Positions 6,639 through 12,899 of a stretch of DNA of 12,899 nucleotides are shown here, in pieces; positions within the stretch are counted from its first letter, which is position 1, and every line of letters begins with the position of its first letter. Source of the DNA: an uncultured Burkholderiales bacterium (GTDB lineage Bacteria > Pseudomonadota > Gammaproteobacteria > Burkholderiales > Burkholderiaceae_E); the NCBI GenBank assembly GCA_903898725.1, contig CAIUGQ010000044.1, positions 1 to 12,899 on the forward strand, in the 5' to 3' direction. Both the position numbers and the translations under genes were made by a program. The notes under the pieces were generated by a model. That model was not told the origin of the DNA. It did not search any database and saw only the letters and a program-made list of their open reading frames with translations.

Positions 6639-7376
6639 ATGACCTACTGTGTCGCGATGGCCCTCGACGAGGGCCTGCTGTTCGCCTCCGACTCCCGCAC
6701 CAATGCCGGCGTCGACCACGTCTCGACGTTCTCGAAGATGACCGTGCTCGAGGCGCCGGGCGAGCGGGTCCTGGTGCTGCTGAACTCCGGCAACCTCGCA
6801 ACCACCCAGACCACGGTCAGCACGCTTCGCAAGTCGATCGGCACCGATGCGCCCAACCTGATGTCGGCGACCAGCCTGTTCGACTGCGCGGCGCTTGTGG
6901 GCGAGACGGTCAGTCAGGTGATCTCCTATCACGGTGCGCGCCAGCCTCAGCAGGCGAGCGTCGATTTCAGCTGCAACTTCCTCGTCGGCGGCCAGATCGC
7001 CGGCGAGCGCCCGCGTCTGTTCCTCGTCTACCCGGAAGGCAACTTCATCGAGGCGACCGAGGACACGCCGTTCTTCCAGATCGGCGAGAGCAAGTACGGC
7101 AAGCCGATCATCGACCGCGTCGTCAAGCCGCAGACGACGATGGCCGAGGCGATGAAGTGTGCCCTCGTGTCCTTCGATTCGACGATGCGCTCGAACCTCT
7201 CCGTCGGTCTGCCGCTCGACGTCGCACTGGTCAGGACCGACGCGCTGCGGGTCACGTTCCGGCATCGCGTGGACGCCGATGACCGCTATTTCGCGTCGAT
7301 CAGGCAGGGCTGGAGCCAGGGCCTGAAGAAGGTGTTCAACGAGCTGCCCGGACCCGACTGGCTCAAGCTCGGCTGA
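6639..7376 (+). CDS. Anbu-type proteasome-beta-like peptidase (Ntn hydrolase)
   Basis: The product is 245 aa from the ATG at 6639. It belongs to the proteasome beta/HslV superfamily and is best assigned to Anbu (ancestral beta subunit), whose members sit beside the ATP-grasp, alpha-E and transglutaminase genes seen here. The sequence begins Met-Thr-Tyr, so removing the initiator Met would expose the catalytic Thr1 without a propeptide. In mature numbering the expected partners follow: Asp17 in ASDSRTNAGVD and Lys32 in STFSKM. LLNSGNLATTQTT, FLVGGQ and the end GLPLDVALV..RVTFRHRVDADDRYF fit the family. Anbu subunits form rings or open helical assemblies rather than closed barrels, and substrates are unknown. 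No unfoldase gene (HslU or Mpa type) is nearby, which separates it from HslV. The start is chosen because the Thr must follow Met; no clear Shine-Dalgarno sequence precedes it. The BPH subfamily is the main alternative but lacks this neighbourhood. Confidence 0.92.
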   Translation: MTYCVAMALDEGLLFASDSRTNAGVDHVSTFSKMTVLEAPGERVLVLLNSGNLATTQTTVSTLRKSIGTDAPNLMSATSLFDCAALVGETVSQVISYHGARQPQQASVDFSCNFLVGGQIAGERPRLFLVYPEGNFIEATEDTPFFQIGESKYGKPIIDRVVKPQTTMAEAMKCALVSFDSTMRSNLSVGLPLDVALVRTDALRVTFRHRVDADDRYFASIRQGWSQGLKKVFNELPGPDWLKLG

Positions 7377-7387
7377 ACGCGACGCGC

Positions 7388-7406
7388 CGGGCGCTCGCGG
7401 CGCCCG
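7388..7406. terminator. Bidirectional hairpin between convergent Anbu and recN genes
   Basis: CGGGCGC (7388-7394) and GCGCCCG (7400-7406) form a perfect 7-bp stem with the 5-nt loop TCGCG, centred in the 40-bp gap between two convergent stops (7376 and 7417). Position favours a terminator shared by both strands. Only a few Ts follow on the plus strand (TGTCT), so termination strength is uncertain. Confidence 0.5.
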
Positions 7407-7416
7407 TGTCTGCCGG

Positions 7417-9060
7417 TCAGCCCAGCAGTTCGCGGGCGTGCTTGCGGGTGGTGGCCGTGATCTCGATACCGCCGAGCATGCGTGCGATCTCCTCGATGCG
7501 CCGGCCTCGGTCGAGCCGCTCGATCAGGCTGGTGGTGCGGGCGTCGACTTCCCGCTTGGCCACCGAGAAATGCTGGTTGGCCTTGGCCGCGACCTGCGGC
7601 AGGTGGGTCACGCAGAGCACCTGCCGTGTCTCCCCAAGACGTCGCATCAGCTCGCCGATCACCTCGGCGACGCCGCCGCCGACACCGGAGTCGGCCTCGT
7701 CGAAGATCAGCGTGGCGACGGGGTTGGCCTGAGCGGCCAGCTCGCTGATCGCGAGACTGATCCTCGACAGCTCGCCGCCCGAGGCGACCTTGCCGAGCGC
7801 GCGTGGCGTGGCGCCGGCATGGCCGGCGACCCGGAAGTCGACGCGGTCGATGCCGTGGGCCGCCGGCTCGCCGCGCTCGATCGCGATGTGGAGTCGGCCG
7901 CCCTGCATGCCGAGACGACCGATCCGCTCGGACACGCCCGCCGACAGGGCCTTGGCCGCGAGCGTCCGCCGCTGCGACAGCGCTGCGGCCAGCCGGTCGA
8001 ACTCGATGCGCGCCGCCTCGACCCGCTGCGACAGCGCCTCGACGTCCTGGGCCTGCGCCGCATCGGCGAGGCGCGCCCGCAAGGTGGCGTACTCGTCGGC
8101 GAGCCGCTCGGGCGGCAGCTTGAACTTGCGGCCGGCGGCGAAGAGCACGCCGGTGCGGGTCTCGATGGCGGCCAGTCGCTCGGGGTCGAGGTCGACCCGG
8201 TCGGCGTAGGCCGACAGCGTCGACCCGGCCTCGCCGGCCTGGATGGCCGCGGTCTCGATCATCTCGAGCACCGGGGACAGCGTGGCATCGACCGCGGCCA
8301 GCGCCTTGAGCTTCTGATGGACCGCCTGCAGCCGGTCGGCGATCGCCTCGTCGCCGTCGGCGAGGGCATCGGCGAGCCCTCGCGCACCTTCGATAAGCGT
8401 GGCGGCATGCGCGAGCCGCTTCTGCTCGGCTGCGAGCTCCTCCCATTCGCCCGGCACCGGCGCGACCAGGGCGAGCTCGTCCACCTGCCACTGCAGCCGC
8501 TCGCGTTCGAGCGAGAGCTCGCGGGCGCTGCCGCGGGCGCGTTCCAGGTCGCGCTCGAGCGTTCGCCACGCAGCATGGGCCCGTCCGACCGCGGCGAGCT
8601 CGGCCGCGACGTCCGCGAACCGATCGAGCAGTCCGCGCTGCCCGTCGGGCCGCAGCAGCGACTGCGAGGCGTGCTGGCCGTGCACCTCGATCAGCCCGTC
8701 GCCAATCTCGCGCAGCTGTGCGACGGTGGCCGGATGGCCGTTGACCAGTGCGCGCGAGCGGCCGTCGGCCTCGACCACGCGGCGCAGCAGCACCAGACCG
8801 GGATCGCCAGAGAGGTCGCGTTCGGCGAGCCAGGCGTCGAGTCGCGCGTCGGTGGTGAACTCGGCGACGATGTCGGCCCGGCCGGCACCTTCCCGCACCA
8901 CGCTCGGATCGGCGCGGGTGCCGGTGGCCAGGCCGAGGGCATCGATCAGGATCGACTTGCCCGCACCCGTCTCGCCGGACAGCACGGTGAAGCCCGGACC
9001 GAACTCCAGCTCGACGGCCTCGACGATGACGAAGTCGCGCAGACGCAGTGCGGTGAGCAT
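7417..9060 (-). CDS. recN: DNA repair protein RecN (SMC-like ATPase)
   Basis: RecN is an SMC-related cytoplasmic ATPase acting early in RecA-dependent double-strand break repair. The product is 547 aa, close to the usual ~553. The N-terminus (MLTALRLRDFVIVEAVELEF) and Walker A GETGAGKS (29-36) form one half of the ATPase head. HGQHASQSLL lies near 125-134. A long Ala/Glu/Arg-rich coiled-coil middle region runs from about 155 to 370. The second half of the head follows, with the signature KVASGGELSRISLAI, the Walker B TLIFDEADSGVGG, and the H-loop VLCVTHLPQVAA. The C-terminus (ARELLG) is complete. Its ATG is 7 bp after the nadK stop, so nadK and recN form an operon; no separate Shine-Dalgarno sequence is clear, which suggests coupled translation. 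LexA control is common in this family but I see no SOS box here. It is convergent with the Anbu gene. Confidence 0.97.
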   Translation of the reverse strand: MLTALRLRDFVIVEAVELEFGPGFTVLSGETGAGKSILIDALGLATGTRADPSVVREGAGRADIVAEFTTDARLDAWLAERDLSGDPGLVLLRRVVEADGRSRALVNGHPATVAQLREIGDGLIEVHGQHASQSLLRPDGQRGLLDRFADVAAELAAVGRAHAAWRTLERDLERARGSARELSLERERLQWQVDELALVAPVPGEWEELAAEQKRLAHAATLIEGARGLADALADGDEAIADRLQAVHQKLKALAAVDATLSPVLEMIETAAIQAGEAGSTLSAYADRVDLDPERLAAIETRTGVLFAAGRKFKLPPERLADEYATLRARLADAAQAQDVEALSQRVEAARIEFDRLAAALSQRRTLAAKALSAGVSERIGRLGMQGGRLHIAIERGEPAAHGIDRVDFRVAGHAGATPRALGKVASGGELSRISLAISELAAQANPVATLIFDEADSGVGGGVAEVIGELMRRLGETRQVLCVTHLPQVAAKANQHFSVAKREVDARTTSLIERLDRGRRIEEIARMLGGIEITATTRKHARELLG

Positions 9061-9067
9061 CGCGGAT

Positions 9068-9958
9068 TCAGGAGCGCGGTGCGAGGCTGGGCATCTCGTG
9101 CCAGTTGAGCTTGGAGCGCAGCGTCGCGTAGTAGCTGTAGCCGCTCGGGTGCAGGAAGCGCGCGCTGTACGCGGCGCGCCGCACCTCGATCACGTCGCCG
9201 ATCTGCAGGTCCACGAAGGTCTGCATGTCGCAGTTCAGCCTGGGCTCGCGGCCATCGGCGACGCTCATGCTGATGACGGACGAGGCGGGCAGCACGATCG
9301 GGCGGTTCGAGAGCGCCTGCGGTGCGACCGGCACCAGCACCAGTCCGTCCAGGGACGGGTGCAGGATCGGCCCGGCGCACGAGAGGGCGTAGGCGGTGGA
9401 GCCGGTCGGCGTGGCGACGATCAGTCCGTCGGCGCGCTGGCTGTACATGTAGAGGCCGTCGACATGGACCTGCACGTCGATCATGCCGGCCCGCGAGCTG
9501 CGGCTGACCACGACGTCGTTGACCGCGCTGGCCTCGAAGACCACGCCGCCGTCGCGGGTGACCCGGGCCTGGAGGATCGAGCGGTCCTCGGCCTCGAAGT
9601 GGCCGTCGAGCACGGCACCGAGCGCGTCGGACCACTGCAGCAGCGGGATGTCGGTGATGAAGCCGAGCCGGCCGTGGTTGATGCCGACCAGCGGCACGCC
9701 ATGCGGCGCGAGCTCGCGGGCGATCCCGAGCATCGTGCCGTCGCCGCCGACGATGACGGCCAGGTCGGCCGACTCGCCGATCTCGCGAATGTCCGCGGTG
9801 GGCAGGCCGCGCAGGCCGAGCGTGCCCGCGATCCCGGCCTCGTACAGCACGCGCAGGCCGCGCTGATGGAGGAAGGCACCGATCTCGCCCAGCGTCTGGG
9901 ACGTGCCGTCGGACTGCTGCTTGCCGAACAGCGCGATGGTCTTGAACGGTGAGGGCAT
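9068..9958 (-). CDS. nadK: NAD kinase
   Basis: NadK phosphorylates NAD+ with ATP (or polyphosphate) to make NADP+, the only route to NADP in the cell; it acts in the cytoplasm. The product is 296 aa, the usual length for proteobacterial enzymes (E. coli 292). The nucleotide-binding GGDGT is at 71-75, with Asp73 the catalytic residue. VGINHGRLGFITDI (91-104), AVNDVVVSR (145-153) with Asn147/Asp148, and the conserved TPTGSTAYALS (183-193) complete the signature. The C-terminal half is the beta-rich domain that binds NAD. The ATG at 9958 gives the normal N-terminus (FKTIALFGK). It is the first gene of a nadK-recN operon, divergent from hrcA across 148 bp. The upstream region on the minus strand shows no clear -35/-10 pair or Shine-Dalgarno sequence, so the promoter was not placed. 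Confidence 0.97.
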   Translation of the reverse strand: MPSPFKTIALFGKQQSDGTSQTLGEIGAFLHQRGLRVLYEAGIAGTLGLRGLPTADIREIGESADLAVIVGGDGTMLGIARELAPHGVPLVGINHGRLGFITDIPLLQWSDALGAVLDGHFEAEDRSILQARVTRDGGVVFEASAVNDVVVSRSSRAGMIDVQVHVDGLYMYSQRADGLIVATPTGSTAYALSCAGPILHPSLDGLVLVPVAPQALSNRPIVLPASSVISMSVADGREPRLNCDMQTFVDLQIGDVIEVRRAAYSARFLHPSGYSYYATLRSKLNWHEMPSLAPRS

Positions 9959-10070
9959 GGCGCCATTTCACCACAGTTTCCCGGCGGCCCCGCCACGGAC
10001 GGCCTAGGCCCGAAGACCAGGATGCGGCGATGCCGGCGGCACGGCCAGCCCCCCGCCCGGGACGCCGGCG

Positions 10071-10099
10071 TTGGCAACTCCTGCGATTCGGTCTATAAA
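10071..10099 (+). promoter_or_regulatory. Near-consensus sigma-70 promoter of hrcA, probably leaderless
   Basis: TTGGCA (10071-10076) and TATAAA (10094-10099) are separated by exactly 17 bp; each differs from the sigma-70 consensus at one position. The expected start of transcription, about 7 bp past the -10, coincides with the hrcA ATG at 10107. The seven bases between are TCCCCCC, with no Shine-Dalgarno sequence. The strength of the match and the GC-rich surroundings make it unlikely to be chance. Confidence 0.8.
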
Positions 10100-10106
10100 T
10101 CCCCCC

Positions 10107-11123
10107 ATGCTGGACCCGCGCGCTAGGACTCTCCTCAAGACCCTGATCGAACGGTACATCGCCGACGGCCAACCGGTCGGCTCCCGTACGCTCTCGCGAT
10201 ATTCCGGTCTCGACCTGTCGCCGGCCACCGTGCGCAACGTGATGGCCGATCTCGAGGATCTCGGCCTGATCACCAGTCCGCACACCTCGGCGGGTCGCAT
10301 CCCGACCCCGCGCGGCTACCGGCTGTTCGTCGATCGCCTGATCACCGTGCAGCCGCTGGAGGTCGAACATGCCGAGCGCCTGCACGGCAAGATCCTGGCC
10401 GACGAGCCGCAGCGGGTGCTGACCCAGGCCGCGCATCTGCTCTCGAACCTCACCCAGTTCGCAGGCGTGGTGATGACGCCGCGCCGCAGCTCGAGCTTCA
10501 AGCAGGTCGAGTTCCTGAGGCTGGCGGACAAGCGGGTGCTGCTGATCATCGTCACCCCCGAGGGCGACGTGCAGAACCGGATCCTGCACGCCGACCGCGA
10601 GTACACGCACAGCGAGCTCACCGAGGCCTCGAACTACATCAACCAGCATTTCGCCGGGCAGGACTTCGAGACCATCCGGCAGCGCCTGCGGCACGAGCTG
10701 ACGAGCCTGCGCGACGACATCACGGGCCTGCTCCACAAGGCGGTCGCCGCCGGCAACGAGGCGGCCGCAGAGAAGGCCGAGACGCTGATGATCAGCGGCG
10801 AACGCAATCTGGTGGCGGTGCACGAGCTGTCGGACAACATGGACCGGCTGCGCCAGCTCTTCGGGCTCTTCGAGCAGAAGACCGGGCTGGTGCAGCTGCT
10901 CGATGCGAGCAGCCACGCCGAGGGCGTGCAGATCTTCATCGGCGGCGAGTCGCAGCTGGTGCCGATGGACCAGCTCTCGTTCGTCGTCGCCCCGTACGGC
11001 GCCGACGGCAAGATCGTCGGCACGCTCGGTGTCATCGGCCCGACGCGCATGGCGTACGAGCGGGTGATCCCGATCGTCGACATCACCGCCAAACTCGTCT
11101 CGAGCGCATTGAGCCACGGCTGA
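10107..11123 (+). CDS. hrcA: Heat-inducible transcription repressor HrcA
   Basis: HrcA is a cytoplasmic dimeric repressor that binds the CIRCE operator upstream of groESL/dnaK-type chaperone genes and depends on GroEL for folding. The product is 338 aa from the ATG at 10107, the usual length in betaproteobacteria. The N-terminal winged helix covers about 1-80, with GQPVGSRTLSR (21-31), LSPATVRNVMADLEDLGL (37-54) and HTSAGRIPTPRGYRLFVD (59-76). The rest has the HrcA GAF-like and insertion regions, including SSSFKQVEFLRL and the closing stretch MDQLSFVVAPYGADGKIVG..GVIGPTRMAYERVIP. The frame is open a little further upstream, but the extra residues fall inside the promoter, so the ATG at 10107 is preferred. 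No CIRCE element is seen in front of it. It is divergent from nadK, as in many Burkholderiales, and is followed by a tandem repeat. Confidence 0.97.
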   Translation: MLDPRARTLLKTLIERYIADGQPVGSRTLSRYSGLDLSPATVRNVMADLEDLGLITSPHTSAGRIPTPRGYRLFVDRLITVQPLEVEHAERLHGKILADEPQRVLTQAAHLLSNLTQFAGVVMTPRRSSSFKQVEFLRLADKRVLLIIVTPEGDVQNRILHADREYTHSELTEASNYINQHFAGQDFETIRQRLRHELTSLRDDITGLLHKAVAAGNEAAAEKAETLMISGERNLVAVHELSDNMDRLRQLFGLFEQKTGLVQLLDASSHAEGVQIFIGGESQLVPMDQLSFVVAPYGADGKIVGTLGVIGPTRMAYERVIPIVDITAKLVSSALSHG

Positions 11124-11177
11124 AAGCCGTGGGGCTGAAAGCCGTGGGGCTGAAAGCCGTGGGGGTGAAAGCCATGC
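11114..11177 (+). repeat. 15-bp tandem repeat with hairpin potential overlapping the hrcA stop
   Basis: GGCTGAAAGCCGTGG occurs three times exactly (11118-11132, 11133-11147, 11148-11162), followed by a fourth copy with three changes (11163-11177). The hrcA TGA (11121-11123) lies in the first copy. CCACGGCT (11114-11121) can pair with AGCCGTGG in the first copy (11125-11132, 3-nt loop) or with the same sequence in copy 2 or 3; each copy can also fold on itself as GGCT-GAA-AGCC. No T-tract follows. It probably affects the 3' end of the hrcA mRNA; a terminator is possible but not canonical. Confidence 0.88.
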
Positions 11178-11211
11178 ACCGGCTCCGTCCGGGAGCCCTC
11201 AGCCCAGCGGG

Positions 11212-11242
11212 TTGACTGCCTGCATCGGAATGGATGTAGCAT
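11212..11242 (+). promoter_or_regulatory. Possible promoter and operator of the ABC importer operon
   Basis: TTGACT (11212-11217) matches the -35 consensus at five of six positions. TAGCAT (11237-11242) is the best -10 (four of six) but at a long 19-bp spacing. Between them lies an imperfect inverted repeat, CTGCATC (11220-11226) and GATGTAG (11233-11239), matching at six of seven pairs around a 6-nt centre and overlapping the -10. That is where a repressor of a sugar-uptake operon would bind; no regulator gene is in the window. Confidence 0.42.
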
Positions 11243-11327
11243 GGCGCTCCCGGTGCGGCTCCGTCGCCCGGCAGGAACCGAGGTGCCGCGCGATCCCGAT
11301 GCGGCACCCATCGAGGAGATCCAGACT

Positions 11328-12386
<1,059 letters not shown>

Positions 12387-12426
12387 TCGCGGCCGGCGCC
12401 GGTGCGCCGGACCGGCCGGGCCGCGA
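12387..12426 (+). other. 40-nt intergenic stem-loop between the ABC ATPase and the binding protein
   Basis: The outer arms TCGCGGCC (12387-12394) and GGCCGCGA (12419-12426) are perfect 8-bp complements. Nested inside, GCCGGT (12398-12403) pairs with ACCGGC (12411-12416) around a 7-nt loop. It begins immediately after the ATPase stop and ends 36 bp before the next ATG. Such hairpins in ABC-importer operons often protect mRNA or cause partial termination so that the binding protein and ATPase are made in different amounts. No T-tract follows, so full termination is unlikely. Confidence 0.6.
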
Positions 12427-12462
12427 CCCGGCACCCCCACCCAAGAGGGAAGGAGACCCACG

Positions 12463-12899
12463 ATGACGACTCGAGACAATCCCCGCCGTACTCTGCTCAA
12501 GGCCGGAACCGGTGCCGCGATCGGCGCAGGTGCCATGATGGGCGCGCCCGCGGTCCACGCGCAGGCCACCTGGAACAACGTGCCCGAGAAGGGCGCGAAG
12601 CTGCGCGTGCTGCGCTGGAGCCGCTTCGTCCAGGGCGACATCGACGCCTACATGGCGAACGTCAAGAAGTTCACCGAGAAGACCGGCATCGAGGTCCGCG
12701 TGGACAACGAGGGCTGGGAGGACGTGCGTCCGAAGGCGGCCGTCGCCGCCAACGTCGGCAGCGGCCCCGACATCATCCTGTCGACCAACGACGACGCCAA
12801 TCTGTACCCGGACAAGCTGGTCGACGTCACCGACCTGTGCGAGTACCTCGGCAAGAAGTACGGCGGCTGGTACGAGGGCTGCGAGGCCTACCTGCGCCC
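12463..12899 (+). CDS. ABC importer periplasmic solute-binding protein, N-terminal part (runs off the right edge)
   Basis: The first 145 codons are present; the gene continues past the window. The ATG at 12463 follows AAGGAG (12450-12455) at 7-bp spacing, a strong ribosome site. The N-terminus carries a twin-arginine-like signal: NPRRTLLKAG, a hydrophobic Gly/Ala stretch, and VHAQA near residue 30, the likely cleavage site; export through Tat is probable. The mature start (KLRVLRWSRFVQGDIDAYM) followed by FTEKTGIEVRVDNEGWEDV and GSGPDIILSTNDDANLY is the pattern of family-1 extracellular solute-binding proteins, which deliver sugars, polyols or glycerol phosphates to CUT1-type permeases. It lies 76 bp after the matching ATPase, and permease genes are expected downstream. 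The ligand cannot be identified from this part. Confidence 0.88.
   Translation, partial: MTTRDNPRRTLLKAGTGAAIGAGAMMGAPAVHAQATWNNVPEKGAKLRVLRWSRFVQGDIDAYMANVKKFTEKTGIEVRVDNEGWEDVRPKAAVAANVGSGPDIILSTNDDANLYPDKLVDVTDLCEYLGKKYGGWYEGCEAYLR

Noticed and set aside
6639..7376. Assignment of the Ntn peptidase as HslV or as the BPH-type homologue
   Set aside because: HslV would normally be beside HslU, and BPH is not linked to ATP-grasp, alpha-E and transglutaminase genes; neighbourhood and the MTY start favour Anbu.
7438..9108. 556-codon plus-strand open frame opposite recN
   Set aside because: It is antisense to a complete RecN with Walker A, signature and Walker B motifs, and has no domain itself.
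10001..10010. Perfect palindrome GGCCTAGGCC in the nadK-hrcA gap
   Set aside because: Ten bases with no extension and no second copy nearby is not enough to call an operator, although CTAG is rare in such genomes.
10060..10106. A CIRCE operator in front of hrcA
   Set aside because: TTGGCAACTC resembles a damaged left half (TTAGCACTC), but no GAGTGCTAA right half follows at the required spacing; it is better explained as the -35 region.
8946..11117. 723-codon minus-strand open frame across hrcA, nadK and part of recN
   Set aside because: It is antisense to hrcA and out of frame in nadK and recN; no motif supports it.
11241..11327. ATG at 11241 as the start of the ABC ATPase
   Set aside because: It overlaps the putative -10, has no ribosome site, and adds 29 residues absent from the family; the GTG at 11328 has GAGGAG at good spacing.

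Overview
The window is high-GC DNA (roughly 70 % by eye), densely coding on both strands. It looks like a chromosomal segment of a betaproteobacterium, most likely a Burkholderiales member. The evidence is the dapB-bamE/fur divergent pair, the nadK-recN pair divergent from hrcA, a Fur protein of the betaproteobacterial type, and the absence of phage, transposase, tRNA, rRNA or CRISPR signals. No genus can be assigned from this alone.

Layout. Positions 1-473 (minus) hold the first part of a TonB-like proline-rich envelope protein, cut by the window edge. Positions 600-1166 (minus) hold a secreted CAP/SCP-domain protein. Positions 1383-2626 (minus) hold bamE (outer-membrane assembly lipoprotein) overlapping dapB (lysine/peptidoglycan precursor synthesis). 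Divergent from them is fur (2733-3161, plus), which shares a short promoter region with bamE.

The centre (3222-7376, plus) is a four-gene cassette: a circularly permuted ATP-grasp protein, an alpha-E (DUF403) helical protein, a transglutaminase-like cysteine hydrolase, and a proteasome-beta-like Ntn hydrolase of the Anbu type. The first three genes are nearly abutting (gaps of 14 and 1 bp). The protease follows after 147 bp that contain a GC-rich inverted repeat. This is the most interesting system in the window. The parts resemble a peptide- or isopeptide-bond-forming enzyme (ATP-grasp), a partner (alpha-E), a bond-breaking or transferring enzyme (transglutaminase fold) and a self-compartmentalising-type threonine protease, but the substrate is unknown. 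The cassette sits between fur and recN; from memory, these are neighbours in many Burkholderiales, so it may be an insertion into an otherwise conserved block.

Convergent to the cassette are recN (DNA repair) and nadK (NAD kinase) on the minus strand (7417-9958). Divergent from nadK is hrcA (10107-11123), the heat-shock repressor. It has a near-consensus sigma-70 promoter so close to its ATG that the mRNA is probably leaderless. A 15-bp tandem repeat with alternative hairpins follows its stop codon. The right end (11328-12899, plus) begins a carbohydrate- or glycerol-phosphate-type ABC importer: a UgpC/MalK-like ATPase, an intergenic stem-loop, and the first part of a Tat-type periplasmic binding protein; permease genes would be expected beyond the edge.
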